Of a stretch of DNA of 64,000 nucleotides, positions 35,790-45,047 are shown piece after piece. The notes beneath the pieces were generated by a model that worked only from the letters and a program-made list of their open reading frames with translations, did not search any database and had not been told where the DNA came from. This stretch comes from Flavobacteriaceae bacterium (GTDB lineage: Bacteria; Bacteroidota; Bacteroidia; Flavobacteriales; Weeksellaceae), in assembly GCA_004359435.1 (NCBI GenBank), contig PTET01000001.1, forward strand, positions 380,446 through 444,445. Reading direction: 5' to 3'. The first letter of the stretch is position 1; each line of letters opens with the position of its first letter. The translations under genes were made by a program, and so were the position numbers.

Positions 35790-35811
35790 ATCAAAAATCG
35801 AGCCAAGGGGA
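35790..35811 (-). repeat. duplicated upstream element, copy 1
   Basis: On the minus strand the 22 bases reading CCCCTTGGCTCGATTTTTGA with one flanking base each side are identical to copy 2 at 36384-36405. The element lies about 40 bases before the start of the gene ending at 35078. The presence of TTGG and a TTTTTGAT stretch suggests it holds promoter elements. Confidence 0.75.
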
Positions 35812-35815
35812 GTCT

Positions 35816-36346
35816 CTATTGGTTGTCTTTTTCGTAAGGCACAGCTAAATCTGGAGAATAATTATTAGGCTCTTCCATGACAGAAGGAACAGGATAATCA
35901 TGCTCCTTTGGTTTGTTTATATAAACCTCTGGAGGCGCTGGATTAGGGTACGATTCAACTTCTGGAAGTGGGTTAGCTTTTACATCTTTCTTTTTAATAG
36001 GAGGATCTATTATTATAGGCGGATCCAATATTACTTTAGGCACTATTTCTGGTGGTGATGGAGGAAATATTGTATCTTTAGTAGGAGTTTTGTTTTTTGC
36101 ATTTTTCTTAGGAGTAATGGGATCTACCTTTAGGGAATCGGGAGTATCTTCAAGTTTTGTTTTGATGGAATCCACAACTTTTGTTTTGATAGAATCCGAT
36201 GCGGTTTCATTGTTATTTTTTGTTTGATCTTCCTTTGTGTTTTTACATCCAAAAAGGGTACTTACAAAGGTAATAAGCAAGGCGAATTTAGCGATTTGGG
36301 TAGGAATTTTTGTCTTGCCTAGGATTTGATAGTTTGGTTTTGCCAT
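35816..36346 (-). CDS. Pro-rich envelope protein, shortened paralog of the downstream gene
   Basis: The 176-residue protein starts MAKPNYQILGKTKIPTQIAKFALLITFVSTLFGCK. The TKIP..IAK..L..TF..TLF.C segment matches that of its neighbour at 35078-35752, but the N-terminal cysteine domain is missing. The tail is rich in Pro, Lys and Asp (DPPIIIDPPIKKKD, NPAPPEVYINKP). Because the first residues (MAKPN) resemble the neighbour's MTKPS, an in-frame loss of the N domain seems likely. The function is unknown. The hydrophobic stretch may act as an internal anchor. Confidence 0.65.
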   Translation of the reverse strand: MAKPNYQILGKTKIPTQIAKFALLITFVSTLFGCKNTKEDQTKNNNETASDSIKTKVVDSIKTKLEDTPDSLKVDPITPKKNAKNKTPTKDTIFPPSPPEIVPKVILDPPIIIDPPIKKKDVKANPLPEVESYPNPAPPEVYINKPKEHDYPVPSVMEEPNNYSPDLAVPYEKDNQ

Positions 36347-36383
36347 TGGGGTTGGGGATTAGAAGGTTGGATATCAAAGTGAA

Positions 36384-36405
36384 ATCAAAAATCGAGCCAA
36401 GGGGA
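36384..36405 (-). repeat. duplicated upstream element, copy 2
   Basis: Identical over 22 bases to 35790-35811 and at the same distance class (about 40 bases) upstream of the paralogous gene at 35816-36346. Weaker similarity continues between element and start codon, so the pair arose by duplication of gene plus promoter. Confidence 0.75.
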
Positions 36406-36409
36406 AATA

Positions 36410-36832
36410 TTAATTTCTAGAAAAAATATCTAAGAAAAACTGGACAAAAGCATTGGATGCTTTTTTATTTACAAACTGATTGTATCTCGCTCGATAATGG
36501 TCAACAAGACTTTTGTTTGTCAAAGATTTACAAATTTTTGTTGCATTTTCTTGCCACAAATTATATTGAAAGTCAATGTTTTTTTGTTTGAAGTTTGCCA
36601 ATTTGTTTTGTTCTTGTTGTAAGTACAAATCAAAGGTATCTCTTTCCTTCTTGTTGGAAAGCACCTCGAAAGATTCTATAAGGTCTAAATATTTTTCGAG
36701 ATTTTCTATGTCTAAGATATGCTTGGGTGAAATCGAACCTGATTTTAACCAAAATGCTTCTAAAAGTTCGTTTTTATCAGAAGTTTTAGATAAACCCAAA
36801 ATGTGGTAATAATTCTTCAAAATATGAAACAA
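36410..36832 (-). CDS. J-domain-like protein without an HPD motif
   Basis: The 140-residue protein begins NYYHILGLSKTSDKNELLEAFWLKS, which is the opening of a DnaJ domain, and continues with a third-helix-like LIESFEVLSNKKERDTFDLYL. Between them, where HPD is expected, it has SISPKHILD, so stimulation of DnaK is doubtful. The C-terminal half is helical and positively charged and ends in a possible amphipathic helix (FVQFFLDIF). I recognise no specific family. It is the third minus-strand gene in this envelope cluster, but it is separated from its neighbour by a promoter-like repeat. Confidence 0.62.
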   Translation of the reverse strand: MFHILKNYYHILGLSKTSDKNELLEAFWLKSGSISPKHILDIENLEKYLDLIESFEVLSNKKERDTFDLYLQQEQNKLANFKQKNIDFQYNLWQENATKICKSLTNKSLVDHYRARYNQFVNKKASNAFVQFFLDIFSRN

Positions 36833-36882
36833 AATACTTGTTTAAATGTAAAGAAAAAATCAATCTGAAAATCAGAAAAATA

Positions 36883-37863
36883 TCATTCCCCAAAATGCAA
36901 TTTGGAACAAATCAGTCCGGTGGGAATTTTGGGAAGAACCCAAGTGGCTTTGGGTGGCAAAACCTGTTTTTGGTCTGCTTTTTCTTTGATGACCTCAAAA
37001 GGAATAGGGGCAAGGTAGATGCCGTACTGAAAATCGTGGCTCATTTTTTGGCGTTTGTCCAAATCAAAAGGCCCTGGGAAATATTCCAAATCTGGACAAA
37101 AGGTGTTTTCGTCCATGTCAAAGACTTCAAACAAAATCATTTTGGAAACGATTTCTGTATCCAAAAGAAAAGGAAACCTTTCTCTTGGCTTTAACAAAAA
37201 CCATTTTTCTTTGTGTTGAAGCTGAATTTCTCCCTTTTTTGGGGATGGATTGTACTGATGGATTTGGGAAACCTCAAAGTTTTTGGAAAGAGAAGAAAGT
37301 ACCTCTTCCAAATTCAAATTGCTTTGGGTCAAAAATCGGTTGTATTCAAAGACTTTCAGGCTGTTTTGTTGCAAAATGTAGGCGAAAATCCCGTTGTGTG
37401 AGGCATTGAGGTCAAAAAATCTTTCCATGGCAGCACATCTGTGGTGTCCATCGGCAATGTAGAGTTTTTCGACTTTTTTGTAAAGCTCAATTATTTGGGT
37501 TTCTTGAGGTTTGGTCAAAACCCAAAATTGGTGGATTTTGTCGTTTCGCTCTATGGTTTTGGTCGGGGGTTCTGTTTCTATTGCTTTGTAAAAATCGCTG
37601 ATTTCTGGAAGTGTGGGATGGCTAAGCAGAACGGGCTCTTCCAATTCGTTTTTTTCCAAAATGGCATGGAAGAGCGCGTTTTGTTTGTGGGTAAGAAGGT
37701 TTTCGTGCTTTAAAATTTCTCCACGCAGGTAATCTTCTGTGCCAATTCCACACAAAATCCCGATGAAATTCTGCCCAGATTTTTCGGTGATTTTGTACAC
37801 CAAAAGATGTTTGGACTCTGTATCAAATGGGGTGGTAGGAGTAAAGGGAAGAAGATTTGCCAT
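36883..37863 (-). CDS. DUF1015 family protein, probably missing an N-terminal segment
   Basis: The 326-residue protein carries the family hallmark LYIADGHHRCAAMERFF and FIGILCGIGTEDYLRGEILKHENLL, plus FCPDLEYFPGPFDLDKRQ and a final MPPKATWVLPKIPTGL-like region. Homologs have about 400 residues. Here MANLLPFTPTTPF runs straight into DTESKHLLVYKITEKSG, skipping the NPYSFL-type segment normally present, so about 80 residues appear to be lost in frame near 37826. The function of the family is unknown; it is thought to bind a phosphorylated ligand. Monocistronic. Confidence 0.8.
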   Translation of the reverse strand: MANLLPFTPTTPFDTESKHLLVYKITEKSGQNFIGILCGIGTEDYLRGEILKHENLLTHKQNALFHAILEKNELEEPVLLSHPTLPEISDFYKAIETEPPTKTIERNDKIHQFWVLTKPQETQIIELYKKVEKLYIADGHHRCAAMERFFDLNASHNGIFAYILQQNSLKVFEYNRFLTQSNLNLEEVLSSLSKNFEVSQIHQYNPSPKKGEIQLQHKEKWFLLKPRERFPFLLDTEIVSKMILFEVFDMDENTFCPDLEYFPGPFDLDKRQKMSHDFQYGIYLAPIPFEVIKEKADQKQVLPPKATWVLPKIPTGLICSKLHFGE

Positions 37864-38086
37864 GGGATGAAGTTTGAGAATGAAAGTTATAGATTTTCTT
37901 TCTTTTCTTTAGGGATTTAGGTCAAATAGGTTTGTCTTTTTTAGGAAAAGGTAGGTTTTTGCTTTGTTTTGAGAAATCAAAACTAAAAAACAACTGGTTT
38001 AATCTTGGAATTGAAAATAAAAGTTCAAATAAACGCATTTTACAGGCCTAAAAAAGTATTTTTGTAGTTAGTCAATTTTAATTTTT

Positions 38087-39721
38087 ATGAATCATACACA
38101 GAGAATTTTAAATTTCGCCAGACCCTACCGAAAGAATTTTATTTTAAACTTAATCTTCAACTGGCTTTTTTCTTTGATGTCTATTTTCTCTGTAGCCTCT
38201 ATCGAGCCTGTTTTAACCATCATTTTAAATGCGAAACAAACTTCAAAAGAACTTGCTGTAAAACCCGTTTTTACCGGTGAGATTTCTAATATTTCCCAGT
38301 ATTTTCATGCTTGGCTTAAGTATACCATCTCTAGTTTTACAGAGGATTATGGTGCCGGCAAAGCTCTTTTGTATTTTGCTTTGTTTACCATTTTCACCTT
38401 CTTTCTTCGAAATGTTTTTAGGTATATCAGTTCGTATAACCTCATAGAACTTCGGGTAAAAACCTCCATGGACATTAGAAATACATTCTATCAGAAGATT
38501 TTAAAACTGCCCGTGGCCTATTTTTCGGACCAAAGAAAGGGAGATGTTATGGCCAGAATATCCTCGGATGTAGGAAATGTGGAGGGAAACATTTTGATGT
38601 CTTTGGTAGATTTAACCCGAGCTCCATTTATGTTATTTATGTCTTTGGCAGCACTTTTTGTTTATGATGTTAAGCTTTCTTTGTTTTCTTTAATTTTAAT
38701 TCCTTTTATGGGAGGAATCATCAGTTATTTTGGAAGCAAACTCAAAAAAGAATCCCATGTTTCTCAAGAGCTTTTGGGGCAGACTTTTTCTAGGGTAGAT
38801 GAAACCATGACAGCTTATAAAATCATCAAGGTTTTTGGAGCCCAAAATATGCTAATTAACCAATTTCAAAAGTTGACGGATCTTTGGAAAAATGCCACCA
38901 TCAAACTATCTAGAACTTCCGAGATTGCCTCACCATTATCTGAGTTTTTGGGTTCTGTGGCTCTGGTTGGAGTATTTTGGTATGGAGGTGCTCAAATGTT
39001 AAAAGGAAACAGCTTTATGACCTTAGCGTCTTTTATGGTCTATCTGGGGCTTTTTTATCAGATGTTAGAACCCGCCAAAACCCTCACCAGATCTTTCACA
39101 AATTTAAAGATGGGAGAAGCCTCCGCCGAGCGAATTTTTAACATATTAGATCTTCCAGAGCCTTTTGTAGATGCTCCATCGGCACAAGAGGTAAAAGAAT
39201 TTAAAAATTCTATAGAATTTAAAAATGTAAGTTTTGGTTATTCTAAAGACAAACCTCTACTTTCTGATTTTAACCTGAACATCAAAAAGGGAACCACCGT
39301 GGCGCTGGTGGGACAATCTGGAAGTGGGAAAACCACCATCGCCAATTTACTTTCAAGGTTTTATGATGTACAAAAGGGCGAGATTACCCTGGATTCTGTT
39401 AACATCAAAGATCTTAAAATAGAGCAATACAGCTCTCTGCTTGGGATGGTTACCCAAGATTCAATCTTGTTTAACGATACTGTAGCCAATAATTTGAGAC
39501 TCGCCAAACCGTTGGCTACTCAGCAAGAAATGATAGAGGCTCTCAAAGTAGCCAATGCATGGGAATTTGTAGAAAAATTGCCCCTTCAATTGGAGGAAAA
39601 TGTTGGTGAGGCGGGAGGAAAACTCTCTGGTGGTCAAAAACAGAGATTGAGCATCGCCAGAGCTGTACTCAAAAATCCGCCTATTATGATTTTGGATGAG
39701 GCAACCTCTGACCCAAAGTAG
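38087..39721 (+). CDS. ABC exporter (MsbA-like, transmembrane plus ATPase), truncated at the C-terminus
   Basis: The frame has six transmembrane helices in residues 1-320. The ATPase domain has ALVGQSGSGKTTIANLLSRFYD, the signature KLSGGQKQRLSIARAVL and Walker B PPIMILDEATS. Right after EATS (codon at 39707) the sequence changes and stops at DPK. The D-loop, histidine switch and about 60 residues are missing, and the DNA continues as the 3' part of a rhomboid gene on the other strand. Full-length homologs (about 605 residues) export lipids or drugs. A TATTTTTG box lies at 38057-38064. Confidence 0.88.
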   Translation: MNHTQRILNFARPYRKNFILNLIFNWLFSLMSIFSVASIEPVLTIILNAKQTSKELAVKPVFTGEISNISQYFHAWLKYTISSFTEDYGAGKALLYFALFTIFTFFLRNVFRYISSYNLIELRVKTSMDIRNTFYQKILKLPVAYFSDQRKGDVMARISSDVGNVEGNILMSLVDLTRAPFMLFMSLAALFVYDVKLSLFSLILIPFMGGIISYFGSKLKKESHVSQELLGQTFSRVDETMTAYKIIKVFGAQNMLINQFQKLTDLWKNATIKLSRTSEIASPLSEFLGSVALVGVFWYGGAQMLKGNSFMTLASFMVYLGLFYQMLEPAKTLTRSFTNLKMGEASAERIFNILDLPEPFVDAPSAQEVKEFKNSIEFKNVSFGYSKDKPLLSDFNLNIKKGTTVALVGQSGSGKTTIANLLSRFYDVQKGEITLDSVNIKDLKIEQYSSLLGMVTQDSILFNDTVANNLRLAKPLATQQEMIEALKVANAWEFVEKLPLQLEENVGEAGGKLSGGQKQRLSIARAVLKNPPIMILDEATSDPK

Positions 39722-40321
39722 GTAAACAACAGGGATAAGCATCAAAAGGATATAAATTAGATTTTGGCTCAAAAGACTCGGCGCCAAAACAAGCGGAAAA
39801 AGTAGACCTACCACAGCTCCGCCCAAATGGGCAGAATGCCCAATGTTTCCATGTCCGTTTTGCATACCATAAATTGAATAAAACAAATAACCTATTCCAA
39901 AGATCCAACCAGGAATAACTCCGTAAATAAGAATTCCGTTAGGATAGGTAGCAATGGCGGCATAAATAATCCCAGAAACTGCACCAGAAGCACCCACCGC
40001 CGAATAGTAGGGTTTGTTTTTGTGGATGAGTAGTCCAAGCAAACTTCCCCCAAGCATAGAGGCAAAATAGATCAAGAGAAAAATTCCAGCAGAAAAAGAG
40101 CGCACCACAATGTCTGCAAAGAAATAAAGGGTAATCATGTTAAAAAGAAGATGCTGAAAATCTACATGCAGAAATCCGCTGGAGAACATTCTATCGAATT
40201 GTTTTCCTTGAAGAATTCCCGAAACATTGAATTTATACCTTTCAAAAATTGAAGAATTCTCAAAAGCCATATAACTAATCAAACAGGTTAGCACAATTAA
40301 AACAAGTACCGTTGGATGCAT
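39713..40321 (-). CDS. rhomboid family intramembrane serine protease, truncated at the C-terminus
   Basis: From ATG 40321 the protein has six or more hydrophobic helices, the active-site serine in SAVGASGAVSGIIY (S112), the histidine in NIGHSAHLGGAVVGL (H165), and the family's LHVDFQHLLFNMITLYFF. Homology runs to about LIPVVYLLWV at 39713. Beyond that the open frame (to 39461) is only the antisense of the ABC exporter and is not real. So the C-terminal end, perhaps a few dozen residues, was lost at the same joint that truncates the ABC gene. Catalytic residues are kept. Confidence 0.82.
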
Positions 40322-40337
40322 AAGGTGTAATTTATCA

Positions 40338-41654
40338 TTAAAAATTAAGGGTAGCTTGCCCGTCTTCTTCTATGTTGATGTCAATTTCATCTTCCTTTGA
40401 AACAGGAGATGGATTGAGATTGTTTTCTGGTGTTTCTGATTCGAGATTTTCCTGGGTTTCTTCTTCTGGCTCAAACTCTAGAGGCTCTAAAATTTTGACT
40501 TCTTTAAGGGCTTCTTTGCTGAAAATATTTCCTTGGGCTTTGATGCCTTTCACAGCAATAAGGTCTTCTACCAAAAGGGTTTGAGGATCTTTTTGCAGCC
40601 CATTTGTTTTCTTGAAAACAATTTCAACCTTAGGTCTGTAATCCAGAAGTACACATTCTATGAAAGACCCTGGGTTCTCTGATTCAAAAAATATTTGTGG
40701 ATTTGGGGTGTTTTCCAGCAAAAATCTTTTGATGTAATAACAATCCTTATCTTTTTCATAGTAAATGCAACTGATGGGTTTTTTGGGATCCCATTTTTCG
40801 ATGGTAAGTAGATCTTCTGGGAAGTGTAGGGTTAAATCGAAACCGGTGAGCTGGGCTTTTCCATCGCTAGAAAGGGTTAAGATCTTGTCGGTGGGATGAA
40901 ACTGCCCCAAAAAGTCGCCTCTTTCTTGGGTGTTAAGTTTGCCTATGGCAGGATCGAACCAAATTCTTCTAGGCGCCAAGGTAGAAACTCCACTTTCTTT
41001 GAGTTCTATTTTTTTGATGGCGTTTTTGGTTACCAAGTTTCCTTTTGAGGTTCTTCCTTTGATTAAGATATCCGAAAAATCAAGGTCTATTTTGAGTTTT
41101 TTAAGCCTTAGTTGAGGTCTTAAATGCACCGTTACAGACTCTGCTTCTCCGTTAGGATTCGCACTAAAATAAAGAATTTCTGAATCTTTGTTTCCAGCGG
41201 TTAAATCGTATTCTTTGTCTCTAGTAACCCCTGTTACATTGAATCTTTTGATGTAGTTGGCTCCTAATTTTCCATCTCTGTAAATCAGGTTGTAAACGGT
41301 TCTTTTGTCATTTTTGTTCCAAACCGCCACATGGATGATGTTTTTTCCTACGAAAGTTTTTCCCTCTACCTTGGTTACCATCATGCTACCATCGGCACGA
41401 AAGACAATTAAATTGTCTAAATCCGAACACTCAAAAAGAAAATTGTCTTTTTTTAGATTGGTTCCGATGAATCCTTCGCCAAAGTCTGCATACAACTTTA
41501 CATTCGCCGCCGCCACTTGGCTAGCCTCAATGTTGTCGAAGGTTTTTATTTCTGTTTTTCTTTCTTTTCCAGCTCCGTATTTCTTTTTTAGGGCTAGAAA
41601 ATAATCGATGGTAAAAGTTACAATGTTGGCCAAATGGTCTTTTACCTGCTCCAT
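40338..41654 (-). pseudogene. parC: DNA topoisomerase IV subunit A, 3' part of a gene with a deletion
   Basis: This frame covers the end of the coiled coil (MEQVKDHLANIVTFTIDYFLALKKKYG with ERKTEIKTFD) and the C-terminal beta-pinwheel-like domain with ADFGEGFIGTNLKKD, ANPNGEAESVTV and an acidic tail. These are recognisable as Bacteroidota ParC. In the same frame upstream the bases still read EFIASIEEKMEQ-like sequence to about 41672, then shift. About 120 residues normally lying before this point are missing. ParC with ParE decatenates replicated chromosomes and is essential. Confidence 0.83.
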
Positions 41655-41672
41655 TTTTTCTTCGATAGAAGC

Positions 41673-42351
41673 AATGAATCACGCAGGCATTAGGCGAAAG
41701 CGAAATCTCACATTCGCTAAAAGCATAAAGGGCATCGATCATGATGTCTAAAGAAGTCCCAGGGTGAAGATGGATGAGGATTTCTGCATTTTCAGCCGTG
41801 TTGTCCTCAATTTTTCTGATCTTAATTTTTCCTTTGTCGTTGGCTTTTAAGATAGAATCAATCAGGGTTCCAGTGGTAGTATTGTAAGGGATTTCTGTGA
41901 TGCTAAGGGTGTTTTTGTCTACCTTGTTGATCTTGGCTCTCACCTTTACTTTTCCTCCTCTTTCCCCTTTGTTGTACTCCGAAACATCTATCATTCCTCC
42001 GGTTAAAAAATCCGGATATAGGGTAAAGGGTTTTCCTTTTAAATGAAGGATGGTTGCGTCGATGAGTTCGTTGAAGTTATGAGGCAAAATTTTGGTAGAA
42101 AGACCAACGGCAATTCCTTCTACCCCATGGGCCAAAAGAAGCGGAAATTTTACAGGCAGATTGTCCGGCTCTTGGTTTCTACCATCGTAAGAGGTATTCC
42201 ACTGGGTGGTTTTGGGGTTAAAGACAATTTCTAGGGCAAACTTGGTTAGTCTTGCCTCAATATATCTAGAGGCCGCTGCGGAGTCTCCCGTTAGGGTATT
42301 TCCCCAGTTTCCTTGGGTGTCAATCAGTAGGTTTTTTTGACCAATTAACAT
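41673..42351 (-). pseudogene. parC: DNA topoisomerase IV subunit A, middle part of a gene with two deletion joints
   Basis: This piece starts inside the breakage-reunion domain at [16 protein letters not shown] and runs through AAASRYIEARLTKFA (catalytic tyrosine), HGVEGIAVGLSTKILPHN and SECEISLSPNACVI. It then leaves frame at about 41680. The first 75-90 residues of ParC are absent, because parE sequence joins here directly (about 42340). The open frame beyond 41673 to 41527 is antisense of nothing real but out of frame with the true 3' part. Confidence 0.83.
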
Positions 42352-43771
42352 TGTTGTAGCGCAAATCTTCTAACCCATCTTCTATGTTCAATGCGGCTTG
42401 AAGCAAATTGAACTCTTCGTTTTCGTACACGATTTTTTTGGTGAGTCCATAGGAGTTAAGGGGTTTTCCTCGAAGCGAAAATACCGCTTGGGTTTCTACA
42501 TCTCGGCTTTTGGTGATGGATCCAGAGGCCGAATCTCCCTCGGTAATAAACAAAGTAGACTCTTTGGCTCTGTCTTTGCCTGTGTTGTAATGTTGTCTAC
42601 AATCCCGAAGTTTTTTGTTGTGCAGATTGGCTTTTTTGGCTCTGTCTTTGGCGAGTTTTCGAATACCAGAGAGTTCTTTTCTCTCTCTTTCGGACTGAAC
42701 AATTTTTCTTTGGATGGCATCTGCGATTTCAGGATTTTTATGAAGAAAATTATCAAAATGATTCTTCATGAAATCGTTGATGTAACCTCTCACGGTGGGC
42801 ATATCTCCACCCATGTCTGTGGATCCTAGTTTGGTTTTGGTTTGAGACTCAAAAACCGGTTCCATCACTTTGATAGAAATCGCAGCAATGATAGATTTTC
42901 TAACATCCGAGGCTTCGTAATTTTTGCCAAAAAAGTCTCGGATCGATTTTACATAGGCTTCTTTAAATGCAGCCAGATGGGTTCCTCCTTGGGTGGTGTT
43001 TTGTCCGTTTACAAAAGAATAATACTGCTCCGAATAGGCTTTTTGGCTGTGGGTAATGGCAACCTCAAAATCTCCTTCCTTTAGATGAATAATGGGATAG
43101 GTGGCTTCGTCGGCTTCTATTTCTTCTTCCAAAAGGTCTTTGAGTCCATTTTCAGAAAAAAATTCGGATCCGTTGAAATAGATTTTTAGCCCTGGATTTA
43201 AATATACGTAGTTTCGAAGCATGCGCTCCACATACTCAAATCGAAAATTATAATTGACAAAGATAGAAGCATCTGGGGTGAAAACCGTTTTGGTTCCTTT
43301 TTGCAGACTGCTGGATTTTATTTCTTCTTCTACAGTAAGTTCTCCTTTTTCGAATTTGGCTATTTTGGTTTGACCATCTCTTATAGATTGCACCAAAAAT
43401 CCGCTAGAAAGGGCATTCACCGCTTTGGTACCTACCCCGTTGAGTCCTACAGATTTTTTAAAGGCAAGGGAGTCATACTTTCCACCGGTATTCATCTTAG
43501 ATACCGCTTCTACCATCTTTCCAAGGGGAATTCCTCTTCCGTAATCTCGAACCGTAACAGTTTTTTCGTCTATTTGAACCTCAATCTTTTTTCCAACACC
43601 CATCACATATTCGTCGATGGAGTTGTCCAAAATTTCTTTTAGAAGGATGTAAATCCCATCATCAGGGGCAGAACCATCGCCCAGTTTTCCAATGTACATA
43701 CCTGGACGCATACGAATATGCTCTTTCCAATCCAGAGATCGGATATTGTCTTCAGTATAGTTTTGGCTCAT
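42320..43771 (-). CDS. parE: DNA topoisomerase IV subunit B, truncated at the C-terminus
   Basis: From ATG 43771 it shows [33 protein letters not shown] (ATP-binding), [23 protein letters not shown], and the TOPRIM start [19 protein letters not shown] with [15 protein letters not shown]. Homology stops at EDLRYNNV near residue 475, and the following NWSKKPTD is out-of-frame parC. About 145 residues are missing, including the DxD of the TOPRIM domain. parE directly precedes parC in one operon in this phylum, so the gene order is real and the joint is internal to the operon. Confidence 0.88.
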   Translation of the reverse strand: MSQNYTEDNIRSLDWKEHIRMRPGMYIGKLGDGSAPDDGIYILLKEILDNSIDEYVMGVGKKIEVQIDEKTVTVRDYGRGIPLGKMVEAVSKMNTGGKYDSLAFKKSVGLNGVGTKAVNALSSGFLVQSIRDGQTKIAKFEKGELTVEEEIKSSSLQKGTKTVFTPDASIFVNYNFRFEYVERMLRNYVYLNPGLKIYFNGSEFFSENGLKDLLEEEIEADEATYPIIHLKEGDFEVAITHSQKAYSEQYYSFVNGQNTTQGGTHLAAFKEAYVKSIRDFFGKNYEASDVRKSIIAAISIKVMEPVFESQTKTKLGSTDMGGDMPTVRGYINDFMKNHFDNFLHKNPEIADAIQRKIVQSERERKELSGIRKLAKDRAKKANLHNKKLRDCRQHYNTGKDRAKESTLFITEGDSASGSITKSRDVETQAVFSLRGKPLNSYGLTKKIVYENEEFNLLQAALNIEDGLEDLRYNNVNWSKKPTD

Positions 43772-43811
43772 GGTTTGGTTTTTTTCTGCGCTTTGGTTTT
43801 ATAAGATAAGT

Positions 43812-44903
43812 TTAGACGTTGAAACGGAAATGCATAATGTCTCCGTCCTCTACGATGTATTCTTTTCCTTCCACGGAGAGTTTTCCCGCTTCTTTGACTT
43901 TGGCTTCAGATCCGTAATTTACAAAATCTTCGTATTTAATGACTTCCGCACGGATGAATCCGTGTTCAAAATCTGAGTGAATCACCCCGGCTGCCTGTGG
44001 AGCAGTCGCCCCTTTTTTGATGGTCCAAGCACGCACTTCTTTTACTCCAGCGGTAAAATAGGTTTGTAAATTTAGCATCTGGTAGGCCTCTCGAATTAGT
44101 CTGTTTACTCCAGCTTCCTGAAGACCGGCTTCTTCCAAAAACATTTGTCTTTCTTCGAAGGTTTCTAGCTCTGCGATGTCAGCCTCTGTTTGAACGGCCA
44201 ATATAAGCATTTGAGCGCCTTCTTGTTTGATGATTTCTTTGAGTGAATCTGTGAAAGCATTTCCTTTGTTTACACTTTTTTCATCTACATTGCAAAGGTA
44301 CAAGATGGGTTTTTGGGTGATGAGATGATAACTGGCCATCATTTCTTTGTCGTCATCAGAAAGTTCCATAGATCTAATGGATTGTCCCTCTAGAAGGTGC
44401 GCTCTGGCTTGATCTAACAAACTTTGTTCTTTTTTGGCGTCTTTGTCTCCGGTTTTGGCTGCTCGGTTTACTTTTTCTAGTCTTTTTTCAATAATTTCTA
44501 GATCTTTGAGTTGCAGCTCTATGTCTATGGTTTCTTTGTCTCTAAGGGGATTTACGGTTCCGTCTACATGGGTAATGTTAGGATCTTCAAAGCAGCGTAA
44601 TACGTGAATAATGGCATTGGTTTCTCTAATGTTGGCCAAAAATTGATTTCCTAGACCTTCTCCTTTGCTGGCTCCTTTTACCAGACCCGCGATGTCTACA
44701 ATTTCTACCACAGCAGGTTGGGTTTTCTCTGGTTTTACCAGCTCTTCTAGTTTTATAAGTCTAGGATCTGGCACAGAAACCGTTCCTACATTGGGCTCTA
44801 TGGTGCAAAAAGGGTAATTCGCAGATTGGGCTTTGGCGTTGGAAAGACAGTTAAAAAGCGTTGATTTTCCAACATTGGGTAGGCCTACAATTCCACATTT
44901 CAT
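43812..44903 (-). CDS. ychF: redox-regulated ATPase/GTPase YchF (Obg-like)
   Basis: The 363-residue protein is full length. MKCGIVGLPNVGKSTLFNCLSNAKA (G1), VEIVDIAGLVKGASKGEGLGNQFLANIRE and YLCNVDEKS mark the G domain with the YchF-type G4 that prefers ATP. A helical insert follows, and the TGS-like C-terminal domain contains RAWTIKKGATAPQAAGVIHSDFEHGFIRAEVI. It associates with ribosomes and stress responses. A TACTTTTG box on the minus strand at 44936-44929 is a likely promoter. Confidence 0.95.
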   Translation of the reverse strand: MKCGIVGLPNVGKSTLFNCLSNAKAQSANYPFCTIEPNVGTVSVPDPRLIKLEELVKPEKTQPAVVEIVDIAGLVKGASKGEGLGNQFLANIRETNAIIHVLRCFEDPNITHVDGTVNPLRDKETIDIELQLKDLEIIEKRLEKVNRAAKTGDKDAKKEQSLLDQARAHLLEGQSIRSMELSDDDKEMMASYHLITQKPILYLCNVDEKSVNKGNAFTDSLKEIIKQEGAQMLILAVQTEADIAELETFEERQMFLEEAGLQEAGVNRLIREAYQMLNLQTYFTAGVKEVRAWTIKKGATAPQAAGVIHSDFEHGFIRAEVIKYEDFVNYGSEAKVKEAGKLSVEGKEYIVEDGDIMHFRFNV

Positions 44904-45047
44904 AACTATTTCACTTTTATTAGTTTTACAAAAGTACGCAATGTATTTGAATCTCTAAAGTTCTGCCTAGATGATTTATGGGCATATTTTACTTGCAAAG
45001 GGTAAAACTTAAATGCTTTCTCAAAGGGATTTTTTTATCTTTACCCC

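Noticed and set aside
39461-39712. Long C-terminal extension of the rhomboid frame
   Set aside because: It is antisense to the conserved ATPase domain of the ABC exporter and has no rhomboid similarity; it arises from the deletion joint.
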